A DNA stretch of 64,000 nt. Source: Verrucomicrobiaceae bacterium. GTDB lineage: Bacteria > Verrucomicrobiota > Verrucomicrobiia > Opitutales > Intestinicryptomonadaceae. The notes below the pieces were generated by a model. The model worked only from the letters and a program-made list of their open reading frames with translations, was not told the origin of the DNA and made no database searches. Numbering within the stretch: the stretch's first letter is position 1; each line of letters begins with the position of its first letter. Shown here one piece after another: positions 24,657 to 33,519 of this stretch. A program made the translations under genes and the position numbers. The stretch lies in assembly GCA_015061955.1 (NCBI GenBank), contig SUVO01000003.1, positions 62,001 to 126,000 on the forward strand, read 5' to 3'.

Positions 24657-25292
24657 ATGCTTCAAGATATACCAACAGTTGCTCTTGTAAATTTAGGAAT
24701 TGCCTCATACTTGTTTTTTTTGTGGTTTTCCGATTTTAAATATTTTATAAAAAATAACGCAATAAAGAAAAATGCAATAGAGGGGGCAACAACAACTCCA
24801 GTAGTATTAGTTGTAATAGCTTTTTTTGCTTCAATAGCGTTGCTTTGCGTTCATACTTGCACTGAAATATCGTTGGGAGTTGCAAACGAACAGAGTAAAG
24901 TTCAATTTTGGGCATTGTTTTCATGGATAGGGGCTGCGTTTATCGAAGAGTTGATATTTAGAGGCTATTTGGTTGTAAAAAATAAGGGTAAGCTTGTATT
25001 GTGGGGCTCGATTTTTTTCTTCTCGTTGATTTTTGCAATAGGTCATCCATTTATGTGGGATTACACAATTCCAGAAAATGCGCAGTTTGGGGCAGGCGAG
25101 TGGAAGTTTAATTTTTCGGCACAGACAATAAATGCAACTATTTCGGTTTTTGAGTGTTCGTTGTTATTTTATGTTTTACGCTTTTTACCTTTGAATGAAA
25201 ATCGTTCTATAATCCCTTGTATTGTTGGACATTGTACATACAACTTGGGCGTATTTATTACAAAGATGTGTCAAGGTTTTGTAGCTTGGTAA
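24657..25292 (+). CDS. CPBP-family (CAAX-like) intramembrane metalloprotease
   Basis: A 211-residue membrane protein with several helices and the CPBP/Abi signature. Motif 1 is EELIFRG (EExxxR), motif 2 is FAIGHPF (FxxxH), and motif 3 is HCTYNLGVF (HxxxN). These supply the Glu and His residues of the active site in the membrane. Substrates of bacterial CPBP proteases are mostly unknown, with roles in bacteriocin immunity and regulation in some cases. It is four bases after the small membrane protein and one base before dus. Confidence 0.85.
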   Translation: MLQDIPTVALVNLGIASYLFFLWFSDFKYFIKNNAIKKNAIEGATTTPVVLVVIAFFASIALLCVHTCTEISLGVANEQSKVQFWALFSWIGAAFIEELIFRGYLVVKNKGKLVLWGSIFFFSLIFAIGHPFMWDYTIPENAQFGAGEWKFNFSAQTINATISVFECSLLFYVLRFLPLNENRSIIPCIVGHCTYNLGVFITKMCQGFVAW

Positions 25293-25293
25293 A

Positions 25294-26250
25294 ATGAATT
25301 TTATTACCGACAGAAAAATTTTTGCACTGGCTCCTATGGCTGGTTTTACAAACTCAGCATGTAGAGGTATTTTCAAAGAATTTGGCGCCGATGTTTCGGT
25401 AAGTGAGTTTGTGTATTCGAGGGCTGTTCTCAGTGGAGCAGTGCGAGTTCTTGAAAAGATATCATTTGAAGATGATTGTAGGCCTGTTGGAATTCAAATT
25501 TTTGGCGACGATGAATTTGAAATGGCAGATGCTGCCAAGCTTATTGAAGAAAAATTAAATCCAGATTTTATAGATATAAACTTTGGTTGTCCGGCTCCTA
25601 ATGCAGTAAATGCCGGTGCTGGTAGTGCTTTGCTGAAAAATCCAAAGCAGATGATTAAGGTTGTTAAAAAAGTTTCAGAAACTTTAAAAATTCCAACAAC
25701 GGCAAAGTTGCGAACTGGTTGGAATAGCGAAAGCATCGTAGTGCCAAATGTTGCATTAGATTTAGAACAAGCAGGTGCAAAGATGATAGCCTTGCATGGT
25801 AGAACTAAGGCACAAGGATACGAAGGCGAGGCTAATTGGGATTTGATTGAGCAAACTGCTCAGGCTTTAACTGTACCATTGTTGGGGAATGGATCAGCAG
25901 AAAAACTTTCGGGCGAATATATGCGTTCTTCAGCATGTGCTGGTTTTATGGTCGGGCGTGCAGCTTTGGGAAATCCATGGCTTTTTCGACAGTTGAAAGC
26001 TCGTTTGTTAGGCGAAAACGAAGCCGAATTTGAACCATCGCCAAGTGAACGAGCAAAGTTAGCGTTGCGATATGCAAAAACTATGACATCGGGAAAGTAC
26101 GATAGTGTTTCACCTGAAAATATAAAATTTATAAAAACACAAGTTATGCGTTTTTTGAAAAATGCCGAAGGTTTTAAGCGTTTACGCGTACAACTACGTT
26201 CAATAAATACAATTCAAGAATTGGAGAAATTATTATGCGATTTTATTTAA
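25294..26250 (+). CDS. dus: tRNA-dihydrouridine synthase
   Basis: A 318-residue FMN-dependent Dus enzyme reducing uridines in tRNA D-loops. The N-terminal LAPMAGFTNSACR, the catalytic Cys99 in NFGCPAPN, the GAGSALL loop, LRTGWN, LHGRTKAQGY and the C-terminal GNGSAEKL followed by MVGRAALGNPW are all typical of FMN binding and catalysis. Length matches DusB. The chain overlaps the start of the TPR gene by 16 bp and follows the protease by one base. Subtype A/B/C is not assigned with certainty. Confidence 0.93.
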   Translation: MNFITDRKIFALAPMAGFTNSACRGIFKEFGADVSVSEFVYSRAVLSGAVRVLEKISFEDDCRPVGIQIFGDDEFEMADAAKLIEEKLNPDFIDINFGCPAPNAVNAGAGSALLKNPKQMIKVVKKVSETLKIPTTAKLRTGWNSESIVVPNVALDLEQAGAKMIALHGRTKAQGYEGEANWDLIEQTAQALTVPLLGNGSAEKLSGEYMRSSACAGFMVGRAALGNPWLFRQLKARLLGENEAEFEPSPSERAKLALRYAKTMTSGKYDSVSPENIKFIKTQVMRFLKNAEGFKRLRVQLRSINTIQELEKLLCDFI

Positions 26251-27518
26251 TATTATTGTTTTTCTTTGCGTGTGCTTTGAATACTTTTGCTGAAGATTAT
26301 GCAAAAATTTTTACAAAAGGGTATCAGTTTTATCTGCGTGGCGATTATCCATCTGCTATTGAAATGTTTAAACAAATTCCGAAATCACAACATCAATTAT
26401 ATGAACAGAGTTTGTTTTATTTGGGTAGTATTTATGCGTATCAAGGTGATAAAAAAGCTTTTGAAATTCTAAAAGAAGCAGTTGTAAGCACCTTAGATAT
26501 ATCTATGCGAAGAACTGCATTTAACGCTTTTGCACGTTATTGTATTGCAAATAAAAAATACAAAGAAATTGTAGATGTTTCGGCTATATATCCAACGCAT
26601 ATAAAACAGCAAGAAGATAATATAAATGCTTGGATAGGTTGGCAAGATTCTGAAAATTCGTTTTATATTGCTCAAGCTTCGTTTTGTTTGGGCGACAAAA
26701 AATATTCAAAGCTTATAATCGATGCTATACTTCAAAAAGATTTCAACGATGTTAATTCAATAGGCGTAGATATGTTTATAGATTCGTGGTTGTCGGGAGA
26801 TGATTTTACTAAAGATTTAGACCTATCTGTTTTAGAAAAAAATATAAAAACACAAACTCCAGCTGGCTTGGCAAGACTATCAATATTGCAGAAAAAGCCA
26901 ATACTTCAGTCGCAAAAAGATATTTCGTTTTTTGCACAGATTATACTAGCCGAGCAAGACGCAAAACTTATAGATAAAAAACTTCTTGAAGAACAAATAT
27001 ACAAAAATAGAAACGTCCCTTTTGCTTGGCAAGGTGCATTAGTATTGGGCAAAATTTATTTTAATCAGAAAAACTATGATAAAGCTATTTTGTGTGCTAA
27101 GGATTGTATTAAACTTTCTTCGCCCGAAATTATGAGTTCGTGGCAAGGCATAATGTTGCTTGCGGATTGTTATAGAATGCAGAAAAAATATCAGTTAGCC
27201 TTAGAAGAGTACAAAAAGATTTATATGAATAAGCGTTCGCGAGGCGAGCCAGTTGCAGAGTCTATGTATAAGTCGGGCTTATGTTACTTTGAGCAAGGCC
27301 AGTGGGCTGATGCACATGCTTATTTTCAGCGAGTTTTTGTTGTATTCTTTAGATATGAATATTGGGGGAGTCGTGCTTATTATTACGATGCACAATGCTT
27401 GTATTCTTTAAAACAACGTAGAGACGCAAATGCAACTTTGCTTGAGTATTTTCGCAGAGCAAAAGATAGAAACAGTAAAATTTATAAAGAAGCAAAGAAG
27501 TATTACGACCAAATCTAA
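26235..27518 (+). CDS. exported TPR-repeat protein
   Basis: A 427-residue protein with signal peptide MRFYLILLFFFACALNTFA and TPR-like helical pairs: YQFYLRGDYPSAIEMF at the start, a degenerate middle, then GKIYFNQKNYDKAILCAKDC, KYQLALEEYKKIY and YFEQGQWADAHAYFQRV toward the C-terminus. It most resembles periplasmic tetratricopeptide scaffolds that aid envelope assembly, but no specific family is recognised. It overlaps dus by 16 bp, so the two are translationally linked. Confidence 0.75.
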   Translation: MRFYLILLFFFACALNTFAEDYAKIFTKGYQFYLRGDYPSAIEMFKQIPKSQHQLYEQSLFYLGSIYAYQGDKKAFEILKEAVVSTLDISMRRTAFNAFARYCIANKKYKEIVDVSAIYPTHIKQQEDNINAWIGWQDSENSFYIAQASFCLGDKKYSKLIIDAILQKDFNDVNSIGVDMFIDSWLSGDDFTKDLDLSVLEKNIKTQTPAGLARLSILQKKPILQSQKDISFFAQIILAEQDAKLIDKKLLEEQIYKNRNVPFAWQGALVLGKIYFNQKNYDKAILCAKDCIKLSSPEIMSSWQGIMLLADCYRMQKKYQLALEEYKKIYMNKRSRGEPVAESMYKSGLCYFEQGQWADAHAYFQRVFVVFFRYEYWGSRAYYYDAQCLYSLKQRRDANATLLEYFRRAKDRNSKIYKEAKKYYDQI

Positions 27519-27536
27519 CTCTTATAAATTCTACAA

Positions 27537-27564
27537 AAAAAGAGCGAAATTACTCGCTCTTTTT
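27537..27564. terminator. bidirectional terminator between TPR and alpha-galactosidase genes
   Basis: Stem AAAAAGAGCGA (27537-27547) with TCGCTCTTTTT (27554-27564), loop AATTAC. A runs on the left and T runs on the right serve both converging genes. Confidence 0.85.
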
Positions 27565-27578
27565 TTGTGTTTATACTT

Positions 27579-29546
27579 TTAAAGCTCTTTATAAAAATAA
27601 ACTTTGAAATCGCGTGGTTTAGAAATTTCAACTTCAAGTTTTCTTAGCTCTTTGCCAGATATTACTTTTTTGTTTCCGAGCCAGTCTTCAATTTCATAAT
27701 TAGCGTTTGTGTTTATCTTTTTTAGATAGAAAGTTTGTTCAGGCTCACTGCTATATTTTCTACGCAATGCAACAATTACACCACACTTTTGTTCTGGATT
27801 ATTCAATTGATACGCAAACCAATTTCTGAAGTTTTCGGGGGCTTCTGAAAGTTGATAAATATCGTGATAGAATAGTTCTGATATTCTACGGAGTTTGCGT
27901 AAAAGCTCGCCATGCTTTTTTAATACATTACCACTTAGATGATTATTGTTGAAGTCGAAAACTATTCCAGTTGCTAATCCGCTGAGATGCGAGTATACAT
28001 CGTTGTGCAGACTCATAACGCCAGTGCTATGAAGGGGAAACCACTGCGAAAGATAAATTGTCGCAAGCTGATTTGCATCGTCCCAATCTTGTCCATAATG
28101 ACACGGAATATCTGAACGCCACATAGCTATTGATCGGTTGGCTGTTTCAAAATCTAATCTACGTCCACCCGAAGCACAATTATCTACAATAGCATTTGGA
28201 TTGTTCGAGCGAAGTTTGTCCCAAAATTTATAAATTCCAGTAATATACTTTATCTCAGGAATACCGACACGGTCAGGCTTTTCCATTCTTTCCCATACTT
28301 TTGAAGGATTTAGATTGAAATCGTTTCGCATATAGTCGATATTTTCTTCGTTCATTACAGCAATTATAGAATCTTCTAATTGCTTTCGTAATTTGTCATC
28401 GCCCATATTTATTAGATGCACTCTGCCTTCGCTTATGTAGTTTTCTGGATTTGATTTGTAGAGCTTTGTTTTTGGACCAACACGTTCCGATTCAAACCAA
28501 ACCATTGCATTCATTCCTAAAGAGTGTGCTTTATTTGTGATTTTCTTTAGACCTTCAGGGAATAATTTTCTATTTACACGCCAGTCGCCAGCTATTGACC
28601 ACCAATCGAATTCCAATAAAGATTCTGGGTGTTGAACATCATCGCCATACCAACCAGCGTCAATCCAACACAAATCAACTGGAACATTGTTTGCTTTTGC
28701 TAAATCTAATGCTTTTAAAATTTTCCATTGAGGAAGACATCCGTGGAATGCGTATGAATACGGGGTTTTTATAAGCTCGCCTTTTGAGTTATGGGGCGAA
28801 TGATGTTTGAGCATAAACTTGCGATGCAAGTTTTGTGCATCTTCTATGTTTGTGTTTATTCGATTAGCAATGAATATTGCAGGTGTTCTGATTTTTTCCT
28901 TTGGATAAAGTTTGAAATTTGTCTTTAGCAGACCTGCTTGAAGATGAAATTTATTTGTAGTTGGAGCATTAACTTTCACTTCCCAATTACCAGTCCAGCC
29001 GATACCTGCTAAAAACCCATTAAAAGCATCGTAGTCAACAGAAAAGAAGGGCAAGTATTTGCAACTTGATCTACCTCTGTCGTTTATCAATTCGAACGTT
29101 TTTTTGTGATGATTACCTATTTCGGCAAATACAGGTTTGAATTCTTGTGTTTTTATATCTCCACCTGTAAGGCCTCTTACAAATGCAATTTTTGTATTGT
29201 TTGCTAACCTCCATTGCCAATCTACATTCTTTAAATCCGATACAATTTTAGTGTCGGTATTTCCTACGTTTTCAAACTCGCACAACCACTCAACAACGTT
29301 GAATTTGTGGTATTCTTTTATTGTTAGGATAACATTTAAAAGCTTGTCGGGCGAAGAGTATGTACGTAGTGTTATTTTTTCATCGGCTGAGTTTTTCAAA
29401 ACGCTTTCCGATTTTGCCCAAGTAGATTTGTCGAAGGCTTTCCCATCGTATTTGAATGACGGCTCAACATCGTCTGTTGTAAATTTATTAGCAAATGCAA
29501 AATTACAAATGCACAATAATATAAACGTGAGTTTTATTAGTTTCAT
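27579..29546 (-). CDS. secreted GH36-type alpha-galactosidase
   Basis: A 655-residue exported enzyme (signal peptide ending FAFA). An N-terminal beta-sandwich leads to a TIM barrel starting near residue 260 and a C-terminal beta domain. GH36/clan-D landmarks are visible: VDLCWIDAGWYGD, MVWFESERVGP, the nucleophile Asp409 in YMRNDFN, CASGGRRLDFETANRS, and acid/base Asp479 in MWRSD. Likely hydrolyses terminal alpha-galactosyl residues in the periplasm or outside. It is transcribed 21 bp after the exported ADP-ribosylglycohydrolase-fold gene; the two form an operon. Confidence 0.85.
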   Translation of the reverse strand: MKLIKLTFILLCICNFAFANKFTTDDVEPSFKYDGKAFDKSTWAKSESVLKNSADEKITLRTYSSPDKLLNVILTIKEYHKFNVVEWLCEFENVGNTDTKIVSDLKNVDWQWRLANNTKIAFVRGLTGGDIKTQEFKPVFAEIGNHHKKTFELINDRGRSSCKYLPFFSVDYDAFNGFLAGIGWTGNWEVKVNAPTTNKFHLQAGLLKTNFKLYPKEKIRTPAIFIANRINTNIEDAQNLHRKFMLKHHSPHNSKGELIKTPYSYAFHGCLPQWKILKALDLAKANNVPVDLCWIDAGWYGDDVQHPESLLEFDWWSIAGDWRVNRKLFPEGLKKITNKAHSLGMNAMVWFESERVGPKTKLYKSNPENYISEGRVHLINMGDDKLRKQLEDSIIAVMNEENIDYMRNDFNLNPSKVWERMEKPDRVGIPEIKYITGIYKFWDKLRSNNPNAIVDNCASGGRRLDFETANRSIAMWRSDIPCHYGQDWDDANQLATIYLSQWFPLHSTGVMSLHNDVYSHLSGLATGIVFDFNNNHLSGNVLKKHGELLRKLRRISELFYHDIYQLSEAPENFRNWFAYQLNNPEQKCGVIVALRRKYSSEPEQTFYLKKINTNANYEIEDWLGNKKVISGKELRKLEVEISKPRDFKVYFYKEL

Positions 29547-29567
29547 AGACTTTATTATATTTAAATT

Positions 29568-31073
29568 CTATTTGTAATAACGTATTTCGCAGAAAAAATC
29601 GGCTGCCAATTTGTTTGATTTTTTAAATGTCAAATTTATGGTATTTTCGCCATCGGGTAGGGTGAAATCTGCAAAGGCGTATTTGCGATAAACTCTGTGT
29701 AAGTCGCCAAAGAACTTTGCGTTTCTAACAGGTTTTCCGTTGAGCGATACTTCTACATTGGCAATTTCGCTATTGATTTTTTTTGCTTTGGCATTCGGAG
29801 CATTTTTTGTTGAGTAATGATAAACAAAAACTTCAATACCTTTTGCTTTGAACGTTATTTCTTTGCTCTGATTATCTTTTAATGAAATTTGTTCACGCTT
29901 CGTTATTTTATAATCGGGCATAGGCGTTTCAAATTCTACACATTTAATTTTTTGTGATGGGATTGCAATTTTTTCACCATTTATTTTGCCTCCATTTTTT
30001 GCTATGACTTCAATAGCTTGTTTTGTCCCTATTTCGTAGAGCATAGCAGGAGTGTAGTTTGTGCCAAACATAAGTTTATTTTCTGCAAGTTCGAGAGGTT
30101 TTCTGAACTTTTCTGGAATTTTATTATAGCCGAAAGCCGTTGCCCAGATTCCACCAGCAGTAGCAGGATTACAGTCGGAATCTAAGCCACATCGGGTTGA
30201 AATATCGATAGTTTTTTCAAAATCGCCATTGCCATATAGCAGACCAATAACTACATAACCTAAATTATATGGTGCATAGAGAGTTTGTTTTGCATATGTT
30301 TTGCATGGCTTTTCAAAATACTTTTTTACAACATTCCAAGCATTTAGCCAATTTGATTTATCTTTTTTGTATTCTGATAATATATCAGAAACAATGTTGT
30401 ACGATATACTTTGTTGTGAAATAGCTTTCAAGGCATCTTCTACTAACTTTTGCATATCGGTTGTTTTAAACGCTAATGAATATAACGTTGCAACATATAC
30501 GCCACAATAATAATCTTCGCCCGAATTAAATATTCTGCCGATAGTATTGCAAACATCTATTGCATTTGTGGGCATAGCAGGTGACATCAAACCAGCGAAG
30601 TCGGCTTCGATTTGAAAGTCTATATCGTTTGAATATGGATTGGTTTTCCAAGATGTTGGTTTACCCACATTGTAGCCGTCTAAGTATTCAAAGCGTGCAG
30701 CTTTATTGGCACACCAAAGTTCGTAATTAGCTTCAGCAACAGCTTTTGCAAACTCTCTACGAGGTGCGTTTAAGCCATGTTTTTCAAAGACTGCAACAAA
30801 AGTTGCATCCATGTAAACATCGTCGTAAAGACCACCAAAAATATCCTTTACAAGTGGCTTATCAGCAGGAAAACCTAATTTTACTTCTGGTGGAATTATC
30901 TTATTTACATATTTAAATTCTGTTGGTCCACCATACGCACAGCCTAAAAATTGACCAGCCCAACCACCCTTGATTTTATCTGCAAGCTCTGTTCTTGAAA
31001 TTTGGGTTTTATCAGAACAACAACATAGAGCACACAAGCTCAATACTCCCATCATATACAAAATTCTTTTCAT
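29568..31073 (-). CDS. exported ADP-ribosylglycohydrolase-fold (DraG/PF03747) protein, probable lipoprotein
   Basis: A 501-residue protein with a hydrophobic signal ending in a Cys cluster (LCALCCCS), most likely a lipoprotein. The catalytic domain is of the ADP-ribosylglycohydrolase fold: DDVYMDAT supplies Asp84, Asp85 and Asp89, and CGLDSDCNPATAGGI supplies Asp298 and Asp300 for the two-metal site. A C-terminal beta domain (~residues 375-500, carbohydrate-binding-like) follows. Intracellular DraG proteins remove ADP-ribose; a secreted copy next to an alpha-galactosidase more likely acts on a glycoside. The substrate is inferred, not shown. Confidence 0.75.
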   Translation of the reverse strand: MKRILYMMGVLSLCALCCCSDKTQISRTELADKIKGGWAGQFLGCAYGGPTEFKYVNKIIPPEVKLGFPADKPLVKDIFGGLYDDVYMDATFVAVFEKHGLNAPRREFAKAVAEANYELWCANKAARFEYLDGYNVGKPTSWKTNPYSNDIDFQIEADFAGLMSPAMPTNAIDVCNTIGRIFNSGEDYYCGVYVATLYSLAFKTTDMQKLVEDALKAISQQSISYNIVSDILSEYKKDKSNWLNAWNVVKKYFEKPCKTYAKQTLYAPYNLGYVVIGLLYGNGDFEKTIDISTRCGLDSDCNPATAGGIWATAFGYNKIPEKFRKPLELAENKLMFGTNYTPAMLYEIGTKQAIEVIAKNGGKINGEKIAIPSQKIKCVEFETPMPDYKITKREQISLKDNQSKEITFKAKGIEVFVYHYSTKNAPNAKAKKINSEIANVEVSLNGKPVRNAKFFGDLHRVYRKYAFADFTLPDGENTINLTFKKSNKLAADFFCEIRYYK

Positions 31074-31121
31074 GTTTTCATATTGATGGTATATGCAATT
31101 CTTTGCAATTCTTTTATAAAA

Positions 31122-31150
31122 AAAGAGAGCTTTCTATTAAAGCTCTCTTT
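31122..31150 (-). terminator. intrinsic terminator of leuC
   Basis: A 12-bp stem (AAAGAGAGCTTT with AAAGCTCTCTTT, loop CTATT) is followed on the minus strand by a T7 tract, 16 bp after the leuC stop. Confidence 0.85.
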
Positions 31151-31165
31151 GTATTTTATAAAATC

Positions 31166-32557
31166 TTACGGCATTGTAATTTCGCCTTTTACAGCTGCTG
31201 CTGCAACCATAAGAGGACTCATCAACACTGTTCTACCAGTTGGAGAACCTTGTCTGCCTTTGAAATTTCTATTCGATGTTGAAGCACATAGCTGACGCCC
31301 AACTAATTTATCAGGATTCATTGCCAAGCACATCGAGCAACCAGCTTCACGCCATTGGAAACCAGCTTCTTCAAACACTTTATTCAAGCCCATTTCACGA
31401 GCAAGCTTATCAACAATTTGCGAGCCCGGAACAGCTAATGCTTTTACTCCTTCTGCAACTTTTTTACCTTTTAGATATTTTGCAGCTTCAACGAAGTCCG
31501 ACAAGCGACCATTTGTACATGAACCAATGAATGCTACATCGATTTTTGTGCCAGCTATTGGAGTTTCTGGTGCTAAGCCCATATAAGCGAGGGCATCTTC
31601 AGCATCCTTGCGAGCTGTTGCATCTTCTATTGTTGCAGGGTTTGGTATTTTTTCGCTAACGAATATTGCTTGCGATGGATTTACACCCCATGTAACAGTA
31701 GGTTCAATATCTTCACCATTGAAGTCTACAACATCATCGTATTGGCAACCTTCGTCAGATGCTATTGTTTTCCAGTATTCAATAGCCTTTTCAAATTCTT
31801 CACCCTTTGGTGCGTATGGGCGATTACGCAAATACTCAAATGTTTTTTCATCTGGATTTACATAACCAATTCTTGCGCCACCTTCGATAGCCATATTGCA
31901 GACTGTCATTCTGCCTTCCATCGACATATCATCGAACACTTGACCACCAAACTCGTATGCGTAGCCAATACCACCATTTACACCAAGCTTACGGATTATA
32001 TGCAAAGCTACGTCTTTAGGATAAACGCCATCACGAAGTTTACCGTTAACGTTTACACGACGAACTTTTAACTTTTTAAATGCCAATGTTTGAGTCGCCA
32101 AAACATTGCGAACCTGACTAGTACCAATACCAAAAGCTATTGCACCAAAAGCACCATGTGTGGCAGTGTGCGAGTCGCCACATGCAACAGTCATTCCAGG
32201 ATGTATAAGCCCTTGTTCTGGTGCTACAATATGTATAACGCCTTGTGCACCTGTATGAACATCGAAGAATGTAATACCATTATCTTTACAATTCTTACGC
32301 AATTCGGTAAGCATTTCGTATGCAGTTGCATCTTTATAAGGTTCTGCACGATTATCTGTTGGGATAATGTGGTCGACTGTTGCGAACGTACGCTGTGGAT
32401 ATTTTACACCAAGTTTTAATGTTCGAAGCATTCCAAAAGCTTGTGGGCTTGTTACTTCGTGCAAGAGGTGTGTACCTACAAGCAACTGTGTTGAACCGTC
32501 GGGTAATTCACGAACAGCATGTTTTTGCCATACTTTTTCAAAGAGTGTTTTTTTCAT
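31166..32557 (-). CDS. leuC: 3-isopropylmalate dehydratase large subunit
   Basis: A 463-residue aconitase-superfamily subunit of the leucine pathway that isomerises 2- and 3-isopropylmalate with LeuD. The [4Fe-4S] ligands are visible in GSCTNGR and in [10 protein letters not shown]. Early motifs [17 protein letters not shown] and GDSHTATHG with GTSQV are standard. Length is typical of bacterial LeuC. The small subunit leuD is not within this window, an unusual separation. It is flanked on its 3' side by its own terminator and on its 5' side by a 105-bp gap to yebC in the same orientation. Confidence 0.95.
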   Translation of the reverse strand: MKKTLFEKVWQKHAVRELPDGSTQLLVGTHLLHEVTSPQAFGMLRTLKLGVKYPQRTFATVDHIIPTDNRAEPYKDATAYEMLTELRKNCKDNGITFFDVHTGAQGVIHIVAPEQGLIHPGMTVACGDSHTATHGAFGAIAFGIGTSQVRNVLATQTLAFKKLKVRRVNVNGKLRDGVYPKDVALHIIRKLGVNGGIGYAYEFGGQVFDDMSMEGRMTVCNMAIEGGARIGYVNPDEKTFEYLRNRPYAPKGEEFEKAIEYWKTIASDEGCQYDDVVDFNGEDIEPTVTWGVNPSQAIFVSEKIPNPATIEDATARKDAEDALAYMGLAPETPIAGTKIDVAFIGSCTNGRLSDFVEAAKYLKGKKVAEGVKALAVPGSQIVDKLAREMGLNKVFEEAGFQWREAGCSMCLAMNPDKLVGRQLCASTSNRNFKGRQGSPTGRTVLMSPLMVAAAAVKGEITMP

Positions 32558-32608
32558 AATTTAAAAAGAAAGCCATTATCGGCAATGTGTGATTTTTTAT
32601 TTACTATT

Positions 32609-32638
32609 GAAGCGAACTGCAAAATGCAAATTCGCTTC
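32609..32638. terminator. hairpin downstream of yebC
   Basis: Outer stem GAAGCGAA (32609-32616) with TTCGCTTC (32631-32638) encloses a smaller TGCA/TGCA stem. T residues follow on the plus side but not on the minus side, so terminator strength for yebC is doubtful. Confidence 0.5.
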
Positions 32639-32662
32639 TGTTTTTAAGAATTTTAAAGAAAA

Positions 32663-33403
32663 TTAGTCGAGCAACGAGTCATCGATATTTTCGTTTGAAT
32701 ATACATTCTGAACGTCATCGAGAGCTTCGAGTGCATCGGTGAGCTTTATAATTTTCTTTGCAATTTCTGGATCAGTAATATCTGTTTCCGAATTTGGAAT
32801 CCAAGCCAATTCTGCTTCATCAGGCTCGATACCAGCTTTTTCCAAAGCTTCACTAACTGCTGTGAACGATGAAATAGGGCAGAGGATTTCAAAGTGGTCG
32901 CCATTATTGAGGATATCTTCAGCACCTGCATCAAGAACTACATCCATAAGAGCGTCTTCTGAAGTTTTATCGGCACTAATTACAAACTGACCTTGTTTTG
33001 TAAAGTTGAACTGCAATGCACCTGGAGTTGCAAGGTTACCACCATTCTTTGTGAAAGTACTGCGAACATCACTTGCTGCACGGTTTTTATTGTCGGTTGT
33101 AACTTCAACAATAATACCAATACCACCTGGACCATAACCTTCGTAAAGAAGTTGTTCGTAGATTACGCCTGGGATTTCACCAGTACCTTTTTTGATAGCT
33201 CTGTCGACATTATCGGCAGGCATATTTGCAGCTTTTGCCTTCTGGATAAGCATACGAAGGCGTGCGTTTGTTGTTGGGTCTCCGCCACCATCTTTAGCAG
33301 CGAGAGTCAAGTCTTTACTGATTGCGCTGAAGATTTTACCTCTTTTTGCGTCAACAGCAGCCTTGTGACGTTTTGTTGTGGCCCATTTACTGTGTCCTGA
33401 CAT
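32663..33403 (-). CDS. yebC: YebC/PmpR-family DNA-binding / translation-associated protein
   Basis: A 246-residue member of the YebC/PmpR family. The diagnostic start MSGHSKWATTKRHKAA, the SAISKDLTLAAKDGGGDPTTN segment, MPADNVDRAIKKGTGE, YEGYGPGGIGIIVE and TDNKNRAASDVR are all present. The family was long called a transcription regulator, and has also been linked to relief of ribosome stalling at proline stretches. Transcribed alone between leuC and yidC. Confidence 0.95.
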   Translation of the reverse strand: MSGHSKWATTKRHKAAVDAKRGKIFSAISKDLTLAAKDGGGDPTTNARLRMLIQKAKAANMPADNVDRAIKKGTGEIPGVIYEQLLYEGYGPGGIGIIVEVTTDNKNRAASDVRSTFTKNGGNLATPGALQFNFTKQGQFVISADKTSEDALMDVVLDAGAEDILNNGDHFEILCPISSFTAVSEALEKAGIEPDEAELAWIPNSETDITDPEIAKKIIKLTDALEALDDVQNVYSNENIDDSLLD

Positions 33404-33460
33404 TGTATATATCTCCTATTTGTTTTAAGAATAATAGTTTAAAAATGACTGTTTTTTTTG

Positions 33461-33513
33461 AAAAAGTCAACCAGACTTTTTTACGAGCTTGTTTTTTTTA
33501 CAAACACAAGCTC
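33461..33513 (-). terminator. two small hairpins downstream of yidC
   Basis: GAGCTTGT (33485-33492) pairs with ACAAGCTC (33506-33513), and AAAAAGTC (33461-33468) pairs with GACTTTTT (33474-33481). Together they probably end the rpmH-rnpA-yidD-yidC transcript; neither alone is a textbook terminator on the minus strand. Confidence 0.5.
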
Positions 33514-33519
33514 TGAAAA

